DNA of 64,000 nucleotides from Planctomycetota bacterium (GTDB lineage: Bacteria; Planctomycetota; UBA1135; GCA-002748355). Each line of letters begins with the position of its first letter. Position 1 is the stretch's first letter. The notes under the pieces were generated by a model. It worked only from the letters and a program-made list of their open reading frames with translations. It made no database searches and was not told the DNA's origin. A program made the position numbers and the translations under genes. Where the stretch lies: the NCBI GenBank assembly GCA_020426005.1, contig JAGQQW010000005.1:1-64000 (forward strand). Direction: 5' to 3'. Positions 27,266 through 35,606 of the stretch are shown here, piece by piece.

Positions 27266-29350
27266 ATGGAGTCCATGTCGTTGCAAAACCGCACCAACAC
27301 GGCTGGAGACGTGTGCCCACCGTTCTTCCTCCACGTCCAACGTGACGGGGAACGAACGACGCATCGCTTCTCCAAGCGCGAGATCACGCTCGGCAGGTCT
27401 CGCGAGCGCGACGTTCCGCTCAGCGAGAAGAGCATCTCCCGCCATCACGTCACGATCGAGATCCGTGACCGCAAGGTGGTCGTGATCGACGAAGGCAGTC
27501 AAAACGGGACGTGGATCCAGGGCATTCGTGTCGAGCAGGGCACCGAGGCCGAACTGAGACCAGGCGACGTCCTGCGCATCGGCAGCTTCGAGATCACGGT
27601 GCAATTCCTCGCGGATACGGCGGACGCGGGCGACACGCACACGGCTGAAGAAACCGGTCATTCGGACGGCGGACTCGACACGAGCACGTTCGCTCGTCTG
27701 ATTCAGGCGCTCAACGAAGAACTCGATCCCGATCGGCTCCTGACCATCATTGTCGACGCGGCAATCCGCACGACCGAGGCGGAACGCGGTTTTCTGGTTC
27801 TGGATTCACAAGACAACGCACCTTCGCGCGATCGCACTCGATCCCAGTACGAAGTGCGTGTGGGGCGCAACTTCGTCGGCGAAACCGTCAGCGACCCACT
27901 GACTGCGATCAGTAAAACGATCGTCGGAGAATGCCTCGGCGATGGCGAGCCACGACTGACCGTCAATGCGCAGGACGACGAGCGTTTTTCGGCGTTGCAG
28001 AGCGTCGAAGACTTGAGACTGCGCTCGGTGCTCTGCGTGCCGTTGCGCGTTGCCGGCAACATCGAAGGAGTCCTGTACCTCGATAACAGGCTCCAGCATC
28101 ACGCATTCGACGAACACGACAAACAACTCCTCGTCGTCGTATCCGACATCTCCGGCGTGGCGATTCGAAACGTACGCCTCATGCAGGATTTGACCGCCAA
28201 GAACGAAGCACTCGTCGAAGCGCACGACCGCGTCGCCGACCTCGCGGCGAAGCTCGAAGGACGCGTTCGCAAACAAGCCGACGAACTCTCCGAGGTCCGC
28301 CAAGAACTCGCAGCCTCACGACGCGCGCTCGGACTGCGACATGACTACAGATCGATCGTCGGAGAATCCGAAGCGATGCAAGACGTCTTCCGGCTCTTGG
28401 ATCGTTATGTCGATTCTCAGGATCCGGTTCTCGTCCTCGGTGAATCCGGCACCGGCAAAGAACTGATCGCCAAAGCCCTGCACGAGCAAGGACCGCGCGC
28501 AGAGGGTCCATTCGTCAGCGAGAATTGCGCAGCATTGCCGGCATCCTTGCTCGAGAGCGAACTCTTCGGATACGTGAAGGGAGCATTCACCGGCGCCGTC
28601 CGCGATCACAAGGGCCTGTTCGAGCAAGCCAAGGGTGGCACGTTGTTCCTCGATGAAGTCGGCGACATGTCCGCCGATCTACAATCGAAACTGCTGCGCG
28701 TTCTTCAAGAACGCGAGATTCGGCCAGTCGGCTCGAGCCACACGATCCCGATCGATGTCCGCCTCGTGACCGCTACGCATCGAGATGTCGCCGCTCTCGT
28801 CAAGTCAGGCGAGTTTCGCGAGGACCTGTTCTACAGGCTCCACGTCTTGCCCCTGCGCCTACCGCCGTTGCGCGAGCGCATCGGAGATGTGCCGCTTCTC
28901 GTGCAGTCGATCCTCTCGAAAGCCTGCGTCGAGGCCCGGCGACCGGTCCCGAGGATCTCATCGAAAGCGCTCGATTTGTTGGCAGCACACTCGTGGCCAG
29001 GCAACGTTCGTGAACTCGAGAACGAGATTCGCCGCGCGCTGTTGCTTGCCGAGGGTGTCATCGATGCAGAGCAACTCAGCGAACACATCCAAAACCCTTC
29101 GATGCAACTGCACGATCGATCACCATTGCCTGCCGAGTCCGGCACGACTCTGCCTCGTATGGTGAGACTGCTCGAGGAGAGCGAAATTCGCCGCTCCCTC
29201 AAGCGAGCCGAGGGCAACAAATCGAAGGCCGGTGAGTTGCTCGGGATCTCGCGCTTCGCGCTCCAACGCAAGCTCGACAAGTACGGCCTCGATGACGACG
29301 GCAATGCCGCGTCGTCTGCGTCGGACGACAAAAGCGCCGAAGAAGAGTAG
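27266..29350 (+). CDS. Sigma-54-dependent transcriptional activator with FHA and GAF domains
   Basis: A 694-residue protein. The FHA domain lies at about 30-115 (ITLGRSRERDV, SRHHVTIE, GSQNGTWI), reading phosphothreonine, followed by a GAF domain (about 145-300), a coiled coil (310-355) and an AAA+ domain (about 360-600). The AAA+ part has Walker A GESGTGKE (392-399), the sigma-54-contacting GAFTGA loop (439-444), Walker B GGTLFLDEVGDM and the arginine-finger region REDLFYRLHVLPLRLPPLRERIGD. A Fis-type helix-turn-helix ends the protein (GNKSKAGELLGISRFALQRKLDKYG). The FHA domain makes it a plausible readout for Ser/Thr kinases such as the one in this window. A start at ATG 27275 is also possible. 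It is divergent from the MEMO-like gene. Confidence 0.95.
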   Translation: MESMSLQNRTNTAGDVCPPFFLHVQRDGERTTHRFSKREITLGRSRERDVPLSEKSISRHHVTIEIRDRKVVVIDEGSQNGTWIQGIRVEQGTEAELRPGDVLRIGSFEITVQFLADTADAGDTHTAEETGHSDGGLDTSTFARLIQALNEELDPDRLLTIIVDAAIRTTEAERGFLVLDSQDNAPSRDRTRSQYEVRVGRNFVGETVSDPLTAISKTIVGECLGDGEPRLTVNAQDDERFSALQSVEDLRLRSVLCVPLRVAGNIEGVLYLDNRLQHHAFDEHDKQLLVVVSDISGVAIRNVRLMQDLTAKNEALVEAHDRVADLAAKLEGRVRKQADELSEVRQELAASRRALGLRHDYRSIVGESEAMQDVFRLLDRYVDSQDPVLVLGESGTGKELIAKALHEQGPRAEGPFVSENCAALPASLLESELFGYVKGAFTGAVRDHKGLFEQAKGGTLFLDEVGDMSADLQSKLLRVLQEREIRPVGSSHTIPIDVRLVTATHRDVAALVKSGEFREDLFYRLHVLPLRLPPLRERIGDVPLLVQSILSKACVEARRPVPRISSKALDLLAAHSWPGNVRELENEIRRALLLAEGVIDAEQLSEHIQNPSMQLHDRSPLPAESGTTLPRMVRLLEESEIRRSLKRAEGNKSKAGELLGISRFALQRKLDKYGLDDDGNAASSASDDKSAEEE

Positions 29351-29361
29351 CGACTACTCGC

Positions 29362-29676
29362 TCAGCCGAGGACGCGGTTGAGCACGTCGCGGATGTTCTC
29401 GAGCGCCTTGCGGAGCTGATCGCGCTCAGCTTGGATGCTGCGCACACCCGAAAGCAAATCGTCGAGGCTCCCCGCAGACACGTTGACGTTGCGCGACGCC
29501 TTGGATGTCGATCCCTTCGGTCGGCCAGGACCGCGACGCTTGCCGCCCGTCTTACCCGCCTTGGACTTGACGATATAGACGAGGTTTCGCGAGCAACCGA
29601 CTTTCTTCGCGATATCGGCATCGGACATACCGGTGCTCAGCAGTTCGCGGATTTGATCTGATTTGGTTCCAGCCAT
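29362..29676 (-). CDS. Small HTH DNA-binding protein with AT-hook-like motif
   Basis: A 104-residue protein. Residues 9-36 read as a resolvase/Hin-type helix-turn-helix (IRELLSTGMSDADIAKKVGCSRNLVYIVKSK). A basic stretch containing GPGRPKGS (about 49-56) resembles an AT-hook, which binds the minor groove of A/T tracts. Residues 70-104 form a heptad-like helix suitable for dimerisation (VRSIQAERDQLRKALENIRDVLNRVL). This layout resembles small planctomycete nucleoid or regulatory proteins, though the family is not certain. An AT-rich 22-bp palindrome lies 67 bp upstream of the start and could be its own operator. The gene converges with the sigma-54 activator gene, with stops 12 bp apart. Confidence 0.82.
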   Translation of the reverse strand: MAGTKSDQIRELLSTGMSDADIAKKVGCSRNLVYIVKSKAGKTGGKRRGPGRPKGSTSKASRNVNVSAGSLDDLLSGVRSIQAERDQLRKALENIRDVLNRVLG

Positions 29677-29742
29677 GAATGATCCCGTTTATTGGCGAAC
29701 ATCATTGTTCGCGGGCGAAGACTCTAAGATCGGCGCTCTGCA

Positions 29743-29764
29743 ATATCGATAGTTTTATCGATAT
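29743..29764. promoter_or_regulatory. AT-rich perfect 9-bp inverted repeat, candidate operator
   Basis: ATATCGATA (29743-29751) and TATCGATAT (29756-29764) form a perfect 9-bp inverted repeat around GTTT, in a 120-bp gap between two minus-strand genes. The A/T content is striking for this GC-rich region. The position is 67-88 bp upstream of the HTH/AT-hook gene and 33 bp after the asparaginase stop. It could be an operator, a terminator of the asparaginase transcript, or both. Confidence 0.5.
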
Positions 29765-29796
29765 GAAGGCAATAGACGCATGTGGATAAACTCGCC

Positions 29797-30843
29797 CTAT
29801 TGGTTCGCGTACTTCACGGGAACACTCGACAGCTCCCCACGCAAGTCGCGCTGCATCTCCGCACGCACGCGTTCAGAGCTGAGCCCCAGCCCGAACAAAT
29901 AGCTGAGCTTGGTCAGAGCAGCTTCCGGGGTCATATCGAACCCGTTGATCATCCCAGCGGCCGCCATACCACGTCCGGTTTCGTAATCGTCATCCGAGAC
30001 ACGACCGGCCAAACACTGCGTGCAGTTGACGAGAACGACTCCACGCTCCGTCGCTTCTCGCAAAGCGTCCGTGAAGCCTCGACTCGAGGTCGGGCCATTG
30101 CCCAGGCCATAGGATTGAATGACCGCCCCCTTCAGCGGCGGTCTCAAGAAGTTCCGAAGGAACTCTTCACGAATACCCGGAAACAGCCACAGGACGCCGA
30201 CATTCGAGTCCATGCGCTCGTGCAACCGGATGGCGCGTTCTCCCGCTGGCGCGATTCGGACGTGCTTCCAATCGACTTCGATCGAAACTCCAGCCTCGGC
30301 GAGCGGCGGATAGTTGGGGGACGAGAACGCAGCAAAGCTGTCGCAATCGACCTTTCGGGTCCGACATCCCCGGTACAGCTTGTCATCGAAGAAGACACAG
30401 ACTTCGGGAATCGGCTCATTGGCCGCGATCATCATCGACGTCATGACGTTGAGCCACGCGTCGTTCCTCGGCAAACACAACGGCACCTGAGAACCGGTCA
30501 ACACCACTGGGCGTCTCAGGTTCTCGAGCATGAACGCGAGCGCCGACGCCGTGTATGCCATCGTGTCGGTGCCGTGCAGAATCACGATACCGTCGTAATC
30601 CGGCAGCTTTGCCTCGATGCGCCGGCCGATCCTCAGCCAGTCATCCGGCACCATCTCTGCCGAATCGAGTAGCGGCTCGAACTCCTCGAGGTCGTAGTCG
30701 GGCAGTCCCGGCCGATGGAGGAACTGCGCGTTGTCGAGCGCCGTACGGATGGCACCCCGTTTCGGGGCCCATCCGTGATTGCCGGGCTGCATTCCGATCG
30801 TGCCGCCAGTGTGGGCGATATAGACCTTCTTGGTCGGATGCAT
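29797..30843 (-). CDS. ansA: Type I L-asparaginase
   Basis: A 348-residue enzyme from ATG 30843 (the frame upstream lacks the family's usual N-terminus). The two catalytic threonine motifs are present: HTGGTIG (11-17) and HGTDTMAYTASALAF (90-104), together with LTGSQVPLCLPRNDAWLNVM and the C-terminal VLVNCTQCLAGRV and YGLGNGP segments. It hydrolyses asparagine to aspartate and ammonia. No signal peptide is visible, which points to a cytoplasmic type I enzyme. The short MHPTKKVYIAHTGG beginning fits well. It lies 13 bp after the end of a small lipoprotein gene on the same strand. Confidence 0.95.
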   Translation of the reverse strand: MHPTKKVYIAHTGGTIGMQPGNHGWAPKRGAIRTALDNAQFLHRPGLPDYDLEEFEPLLDSAEMVPDDWLRIGRRIEAKLPDYDGIVILHGTDTMAYTASALAFMLENLRRPVVLTGSQVPLCLPRNDAWLNVMTSMMIAANEPIPEVCVFFDDKLYRGCRTRKVDCDSFAAFSSPNYPPLAEAGVSIEVDWKHVRIAPAGERAIRLHERMDSNVGVLWLFPGIREEFLRNFLRPPLKGAVIQSYGLGNGPTSSRGFTDALREATERGVVLVNCTQCLAGRVSDDDYETGRGMAAAGMINGFDMTPEAALTKLSYLFGLGLSSERVRAEMQRDLRGELSSVPVKYANQ

Positions 30844-30856
30844 CCCGGATACGTGA

Positions 30857-31264
30857 TCAGAAGAACGACTTGAACTTGCTGAGCATGTCGATCGCACCTT
30901 GTGCGGTCGAGGCGATCTGCGGCTCGCGCATGGCGGCATCCTCGAGGCTGCCGGTCGTCGTCGTGATCGGCCCGCTCAGCTTTTGCTGGAGCATATCGCG
31001 AATCGCCTGATCGGGCTTCGCCAACGCGCTCATCTTGTCGTGGAGACCACCAAGGGTCCCGGTCGCCTTTTCGATAGCGCTCTTCGCGTCCGCGAGCATC
31101 GTGCCACCGAGACCGACCTTGCTCGCGATGTCGCCGAGCCCCGTCACCGAGCTCGCGACTTGTCCAGCGAGGCCCTTGAAGGTGTCCATATTGCTCATGA
31201 TCGCGTTGCAAGAACCGAGTGCGAGCAGGACTGACGAAGCGATGAACAGGCGTGCTTTGTGCAT
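30857..31264 (-). CDS. Small lipoprotein of unknown function
   Basis: A 135-residue protein from ATG 31264. The N-terminus MHKARLFIASSVLLALGSC is a typical lipoprotein signal with a LGSC lipobox, so the mature protein would be anchored to a membrane by its Cys. The rest is helical and low in aromatic residues (VASSVTGLGDIASKVGLGG, AKSAIEKATGTLGGLHDKMSALAKP). It resembles small tail-fibre-like or coiled-coil lipoproteins but matches no family I know. It precedes asparaginase by 13 bp on the same strand. A 15-bp palindrome lies 122 bp upstream. Confidence 0.8.
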   Translation of the reverse strand: MHKARLFIASSVLLALGSCNAIMSNMDTFKGLAGQVASSVTGLGDIASKVGLGGTMLADAKSAIEKATGTLGGLHDKMSALAKPDQAIRDMLQQKLSGPITTTTGSLEDAAMREPQIASTAQGAIDMLSKFKSFF

Positions 31265-31385
31265 GGTGAGGAAACCTCTCGTGTGCGAGACGTAGTGCGG
31301 TGTCAATCGACCGATCGCCTGCACGATGCAGCCGTCGGGGGCGCGATTAGAACCCCGCGAACGCCGGGATTCAAAGGTGTGCGGT

Positions 31386-31400
31386 TTTGCCATTGGCAAA
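31386..31400. promoter_or_regulatory. 15-bp palindrome, candidate operator
   Basis: TTTGCCA (31386-31392) and TGGCAAA (31394-31400) form a perfect 7-bp inverted repeat with a single central base. It lies in the 173-bp gap between the GIDE-LemA gene and the lipoprotein gene, about 120 bp upstream of the latter. The one-base centre suits a dimeric repressor better than an RNA hairpin. The regulator is unknown. Confidence 0.4.
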
Positions 31401-31437
31401 GCCCCATCCGGCACGATGTCGCGCAAGCGACTCTCCC

Positions 31438-32754
31438 TCACAGCACGACTTTCGTCGCGTCCCTCTCTCGTTCCATCGCACCGAAATACTCGCGACGTTC
31501 GAACCTGAAGAGCTTCGCGACGATCATGCTCGGAAACCCTTCGACCAGGCGATTCCACTCGAGCGCGGTGCGGTCGTAGAACGACCTGCTAGCAGCGATC
31601 TTCTCTTCGAGGGCCCACAGCTTCTCGTGCAACTTGGTGAACAATTCATTGGCACGGAGTTTCGGATAGCGCTCGGACAACGCGAGGAGCCGCCGGACCG
31701 CCCGACTCCGGACACGTTCGTCGCGGATGGTCTCCTCGCGTGATTGTGACGCAGCGTTGCGAAGTCGCGCGAGCGCTTCGAACAGCTCTTGCTCGTGCTC
31801 CGCATACGCTCTCGCGACTTCGACGACCTTGGGTACGACTTGATACCTCACGTCGAGATCGACGTCGATCTGTCGCCACGCAGCCTCCGTCGTCTCACGC
31901 TGACGCACGAAGCGGTTGTAGCTGGACCAGAGCCACAACGGTAACCACACGACTACGCCAATCGGGATTCCGCGGTACCAATTCGCCTGCTGCCACGTAG
32001 GCACTCCGATCATCGACGCGGCGATGGCGAGCGCGAGCAAGCCGGCGAACAAACCGAACCATCGCATGACGGCCTCGGACCGGTCCCCGCCTCGGACGTA
32101 GTCGTCGGACGTTATGGTCGTGATGATCAGCGGAACGCGATCGAGCGGAGCGAATCGGCCACCTTCGACTTTGACGCCGAGAGCGTGGACCTCGATACCG
32201 ACCGGAAGCATCGTCGCTACGTGCCGCCGCGAGAAACCCGCATAGTCGTAACCGGTACTCGGCAAGCGCTCGAACGTGGCTTCGCGTGCTGTGATCGCAA
32301 TCGATCCCGTGTCGTCGCGAATCGCGAAGTCGCATGAATCGCGCTCCGCGTATTCCGTCTCCCAACTCGTGACGGTTCGCGTACGCCCTTTCGAATCACG
32401 AACGACTCGCGTCACGAGACGTTCGATTCGATACTTGTAGTAGACACACGGCGTCCCGAACCAAGGGCATGCGAGCGGCGCATCGTGCACGACAGTGCCA
32501 GCGATCCAAGCGTCGTCGTGCTCGGACAGTGCACGGATCGGTAGTCGAGGCGCCCTCGCGGCGACGAAGTTGGCGAGCTCCTGCCGTTTGGTCGCGTAGA
32601 GCAGGATCGCGGCTAGGACCGCGAGGACGAGCGCGACGAGCAGACCGGGCCCCGTCGTGTCGGCGAAATCCTGCCGTACGAAACCCTGCAGTACGACGTC
32701 CTGCCATGCGCTCGCGGACGGAAATACGAGGATCGATGGACCTGCAGCAACCAT
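31438..32754 (-). CDS. GIDE-like and LemA-like fusion membrane protein
   Basis: A 438-residue protein. The first part has one transmembrane helix (LLVALVLAVLAAILLYAT, about 38-55) and then a domain resembling the bacterial GIDE/MULAN-type E3-like family (DAWIAGTVVHDAPLACPWFGTPCVYYKYRIER...SWETEYAERDSCDFAIRDDTGSIAI). A second membrane stretch follows at about 225-270. The C-terminal 170 residues are LemA-like: YNRFVRQRETTEAAWRQIDVDLDVRYQVVPKVVEVARAYAEHEQELFEALARLR and FYDRTALEWNRLVEGFPSMIVAKLFRF. LemA proteins are membrane-linked helical bundles of uncertain role. This domain order is consistent across one frame without gaps, so it is a fusion and not an artefact. Start choice at ATG 32754 is reasonable but not proven. 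Confidence 0.82.
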   Translation of the reverse strand: MVAAGPSILVFPSASAWQDVVLQGFVRQDFADTTGPGLLVALVLAVLAAILLYATKRQELANFVAARAPRLPIRALSEHDDAWIAGTVVHDAPLACPWFGTPCVYYKYRIERLVTRVVRDSKGRTRTVTSWETEYAERDSCDFAIRDDTGSIAITAREATFERLPSTGYDYAGFSRRHVATMLPVGIEVHALGVKVEGGRFAPLDRVPLIITTITSDDYVRGGDRSEAVMRWFGLFAGLLALAIAASMIGVPTWQQANWYRGIPIGVVVWLPLWLWSSYNRFVRQRETTEAAWRQIDVDLDVRYQVVPKVVEVARAYAEHEQELFEALARLRNAASQSREETIRDERVRSRAVRRLLALSERYPKLRANELFTKLHEKLWALEEKIAASRSFYDRTALEWNRLVEGFPSMIVAKLFRFERREYFGAMERERDATKVVL

Positions 32755-32802
32755 TGCTGCGCGCGATTCTGGCGGCAGGATGCGATCCCGTCCTCGCCTT
32801 TT

Positions 32803-32832
32803 CGGAGGATGGCGCTGCGGAGGATGGCGCTG
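32803..32832. repeat. Two tandem 15-bp direct repeats
   Basis: The 15-mer CGGAGGATGGCGCTG occurs at 32803-32817 and again immediately at 32818-32832, in the gap after the coiled-coil protein gene. It is a local tandem duplication in non-coding DNA. Confidence 0.7.
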
Positions 32833-32843
32833 CGGTCAGCGCC
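32826..32843 (-). terminator. Candidate terminator hairpin of the coiled-coil gene
   Basis: GGCGCTG (32826-32832) and CAGCGCC (32837-32843) form a 7-bp stem with a 4-nt loop, 8 bp beyond the stop codon at 32851. No T-tract follows, so factor-independent termination is uncertain. Confidence 0.35.
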
Positions 32844-32850
32844 GCGGACC

Positions 32851-33921
32851 TCAGCGCTTCGAAGGGCCGCTCTCGACCTTCTCGGTCGTCTCGGTCGCCG
32901 GGTCGGTGCCTTCGGTCTTGCCTGGCTCGGTGCCCGCACCGCTCGGCGACTTGCCACCTTCGGCGCTATCGCCCTTCTGCGCGGAGTCGTGCTTGTCAGT
33001 GAGGTCCTTGGACTTCTTGGCAAGCCAGAGATCGCGCCCCTTCTTCCATTCGTCGAAGACCTCGATGAAGCGCCGTTCTTTCGCGTTGGGGAAGACCCGG
33101 ACGGTCAGCCGGCGAATGTTGATCTGATTGATGCGCTCTTCGCCCCAACCTTCGTCCGGCGGGAACTCCTCGATGAGGGCGAGCTTCGCCGCATCTTCCT
33201 CGGCCTTCTTCTTCTTCGCGGCAATCTCGGCCGCGAGTTCACCGACTTTCTCTGCCGCGTTCTCGCCGTGCTTCATCGCATCGGCCTTGTCCGCGAGCAG
33301 CTTGTTGCGTTCATCGCCCGCGGCACGCGCGAGGCGCTCGGCTTCCTTGATCTCGTCGTGGATGACCTTGATCTCGTTGTCCGTCAGGCGCTTCAACACC
33401 TTGTACGTCTCGATCATCGTGTACGGCAGGAAGATGTAACCGTCCGTGCGGTTGTAGTACCACAGCCGCAATCCAGCATCCTTCTGCGTCATCTCGGCAC
33501 GCACGAACTCGAGTCCACCCGATGGGCGCTCGACGAAGTTGCCGTCCTTGACGATGCCCTGGAGTCGCTCGCCGTTGCGCAAGCGAACGCGAACCGACAC
33601 GTGCGTCCGGACAACGGTCGTCGCGAGCCGCCGAGCCCGTTCGCGCTGGATGCGCTGCCTGATCGCTTCGCGACGCTGCAGGGTCCTGGGGTCGGTCGAT
33701 TCTCCGTCGTCTCGGGCTTCTTTCGCCTCGGTCCCGGCGCCTCGCTTCGTCGTGTCGGGTTTCTCACTCTTGCCGTTCCCGGAACCCGGCGTCTCTGGCG
33801 CGGGCGACCCACCCGATCGGTCAGGCCCTGCTGGCGGCTGCTTGTCCTGGGCAGCGGTCAACGGGGTCGCCAGAAAGGCGGTCAGGAAGATGCTGGCGAT
33901 GGCGATTCGTGCAGTGAGCAT
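32851..33921 (-). CDS. Secreted coiled-coil protein of unknown function
   Basis: A 356-residue protein from ATG 33921, chosen for its signal peptide (MLTARIAIASIFLTAFLATPLTAAQ). A Pro/Gly/Lys/Glu-rich low-complexity segment follows (to about 75). Then comes a compact domain with VRLRNGERLQGIVKDGNFVE and YIFLPYTMIETYKVLKRL, then a long Ala/Glu/Lys coiled coil (about 190-260: NKLLADKADAMKHGENAAEKVGELAAEIAAKKKKAEED). The tail is again low-complexity and acidic. The small beta domain in front of the coiled coil resembles an RNA-binding-like or SH3-like fold only weakly. Function unknown; likely periplasmic. Confidence 0.8.
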   Translation of the reverse strand: MLTARIAIASIFLTAFLATPLTAAQDKQPPAGPDRSGGSPAPETPGSGNGKSEKPDTTKRGAGTEAKEARDDGESTDPRTLQRREAIRQRIQRERARRLATTVVRTHVSVRVRLRNGERLQGIVKDGNFVERPSGGLEFVRAEMTQKDAGLRLWYYNRTDGYIFLPYTMIETYKVLKRLTDNEIKVIHDEIKEAERLARAAGDERNKLLADKADAMKHGENAAEKVGELAAEIAAKKKKAEEDAAKLALIEEFPPDEGWGEERINQINIRRLTVRVFPNAKERRFIEVFDEWKKGRDLWLAKKSKDLTDKHDSAQKGDSAEGGKSPSGAGTEPGKTEGTDPATETTEKVESGPSKR

Positions 33922-34223
33922 GGCGTCTCCAGTCTCCGCGAGCCGGCGGCGGAATCTCGCTATCTCTCCCCTATCGGCACGATCGGCCCATGGAACGAGC
34001 GATTCGTGCAATCGCTCCCGGATCGCCAACTACGACACGGCCGGAAAAGAGGACGGGCCCCCCGTCCGCGAGGACGAGCGGCCCGTGCCAGGATCGGGTC
34101 AGAGACGATGGCCGTGGCAGATATGCCACTGGATAGAACGTGAGCGGGGCCCTCGGACCTGACGGTCTCGAAAAAAAAAGTTCTTTTGAGCATCCTGCCG
34201 CCCCCGCTGCCGACCATGGAGCC
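33922..34223. other. 302-bp intergenic region with several hairpins, no gene seen
   Basis: This divergent gap lies between the coiled-coil gene and the CCA-like gene. It holds GTGGCA-GATA-TGCCAC (34114-34129), a GGACGGG/CCCGTCC hairpin near 34051-34067 followed on the minus strand by TCTTTTCC, and a 9-base A run near 34171-34180. Short ORFs here have no coding character. A small RNA or attenuator is possible but unproven. Confidence 0.4.
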
Positions 34224-35606
34224 ATGTCGTCGGTCCGTGACCTCGTGCTCCGCTGCCTGCCCTTTGCGGCAGATCCCGCACTGGAGGTCTGCATCGTCGG
34301 ATCTCTCGCCCTGGCCGAGGCCTGTGCGCGCAGTGGGATCTCGGAGCGCCCAGTAACGCGCGACATCGACCTGGCATGGCGCCTCTCCGTCCCGGAGGCA
34401 CTGCGCGTCCTCAAAAACGCCGGCCTCGAGGTCACACAGACGAAAGGGGCACTCGACCGGGGCACGATCGGCGTCCGGACTCCGGGCCAGCGCTTCGAAA
34501 TCACGTCGTTCCGGGGCGGCGGATCGGATCCGGAACTGCGCCTCGCACAAGACGCGCTGCGTCGCGACATGACGATCGGAGCCATCCTCTGGCGCCTCCA
34601 CGACGACTCCATCCACGATCCCCTCGGCGGCCTCGAAGATTGGAAGCACGGGATCATCCGCGCGTGTGGTGACGCCGGCGAACGCCTCGCAGAACACGCG
34701 ATTCGCGCCCTGCGCTACGTCCGTCGCGGCGCCGAACTCGGCTTTGCGCTCGACGAAAGAACGCGAAAAGCGATTCGGACGCACGCCGAGACCGTGTGCG
34801 AGAGCCTGACCCCCGAAGCAGTCGCCGAAGAGCTCCGGCGCGTTCTGGCCGGGCACAGCCCAGGGTTGTTCTTCGCCCTTGCCAGCGAAGAAGGGCTGCT
34901 CGAGCAGCTCATGCCGGAGGTCTCCCCGCTCTTCGACGGTCGCGCAGCAGGCCGGATCCGCTGGCATCCCGAGATGTCACAGGGCCTGCATACCGTGCTG
35001 ACGCTCCGCGCCGCTGCCATGCTCGCGGAACGCGATCGCCTCGACGACGCCGCGCGACTCCGCCTGCTGCTCGGCGTCCTGTGTCACGATCTCGGGAAGG
35101 GACGGACTCGACCGGGCGAGCTGCCCTCCCATCCCGGTCACGACATGGCTGGGACGCCCCTGATCGACTCGCTGTTCGACCGCTTTCCGGGGCTCGGGGA
35201 CAGGCGCGCCCGCCGGTTTTGCCACGTCGTCGCTCGAACCCACGTCTTGCTCCTGCGGCTCGACGAGCTGCGCGTCGGGACCCTCGTCGACCTCTGGGAG
35301 CGCGAATTCTCGCCGATACGGGACGACTTGCCCCTGCTCGCTGCCGCTGTCCGCGCGGACCACGACGGCAGACTCGCTCCCGAGTGGATCGGGCTGCGGC
35401 GGCGCACGAACGACCAGGATGTCGGTTGGCAGTTGGAACGCAGGGTCCTGCGCTCGCTGCAACGGCTCGACGGCATCCTCCGCGAGGTGCGAGGCGACGA
35501 GGTCGCCGAGCGGTTTGCGGACGAACCGCAGAAGATCCGTGCCGCTCTCCACGAACTCCGCTGCCGCGCAATTCACGCCGCCGATCCACGTAACGACGCG
35601 ACATGA
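34224..35606 (+). CDS. tRNA nucleotidyltransferase/poly(A) polymerase family protein with HD domain
   Basis: A 460-residue protein from ATG 34224. The nucleotidyltransferase core is VGSLALAEACARSG...RPVTRDIDLAW (DxD metal-binding pair in RDIDLAW), followed by FEITSFRGGGSDPELRLAQDALRRDMTIGAILW, with conserved RRD-like and helical 'FTxNA'-type positions much altered. A head-and-neck helical region and a C-terminal HD domain follow (CHDLGKGRTRPGE...HDMAGTPLID...RRARRFCHVVARTHV). This architecture matches CCA-adding or poly(A) polymerase-type class II enzymes that carry an HD hydrolase domain, as in E. coli Cca. Substrate cannot be decided from sequence alone. Its stop overlaps the next ATG by 4 bp, starting a coupled three-gene unit. 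Confidence 0.85.
   Translation: MSSVRDLVLRCLPFAADPALEVCIVGSLALAEACARSGISERPVTRDIDLAWRLSVPEALRVLKNAGLEVTQTKGALDRGTIGVRTPGQRFEITSFRGGGSDPELRLAQDALRRDMTIGAILWRLHDDSIHDPLGGLEDWKHGIIRACGDAGERLAEHAIRALRYVRRGAELGFALDERTRKAIRTHAETVCESLTPEAVAEELRRVLAGHSPGLFFALASEEGLLEQLMPEVSPLFDGRAAGRIRWHPEMSQGLHTVLTLRAAAMLAERDRLDDAARLRLLLGVLCHDLGKGRTRPGELPSHPGHDMAGTPLIDSLFDRFPGLGDRRARRFCHVVARTHVLLLRLDELRVGTLVDLWEREFSPIRDDLPLLAAAVRADHDGRLAPEWIGLRRRTNDQDVGWQLERRVLRSLQRLDGILREVRGDEVAERFADEPQKIRAALHELRCRAIHAADPRNDAT

Noticed and set aside
33960-34967. 335-residue minus-strand ORF over the start of the CCA-like gene
   Set aside because: Antisense to a nucleotidyltransferase frame with clear motifs.
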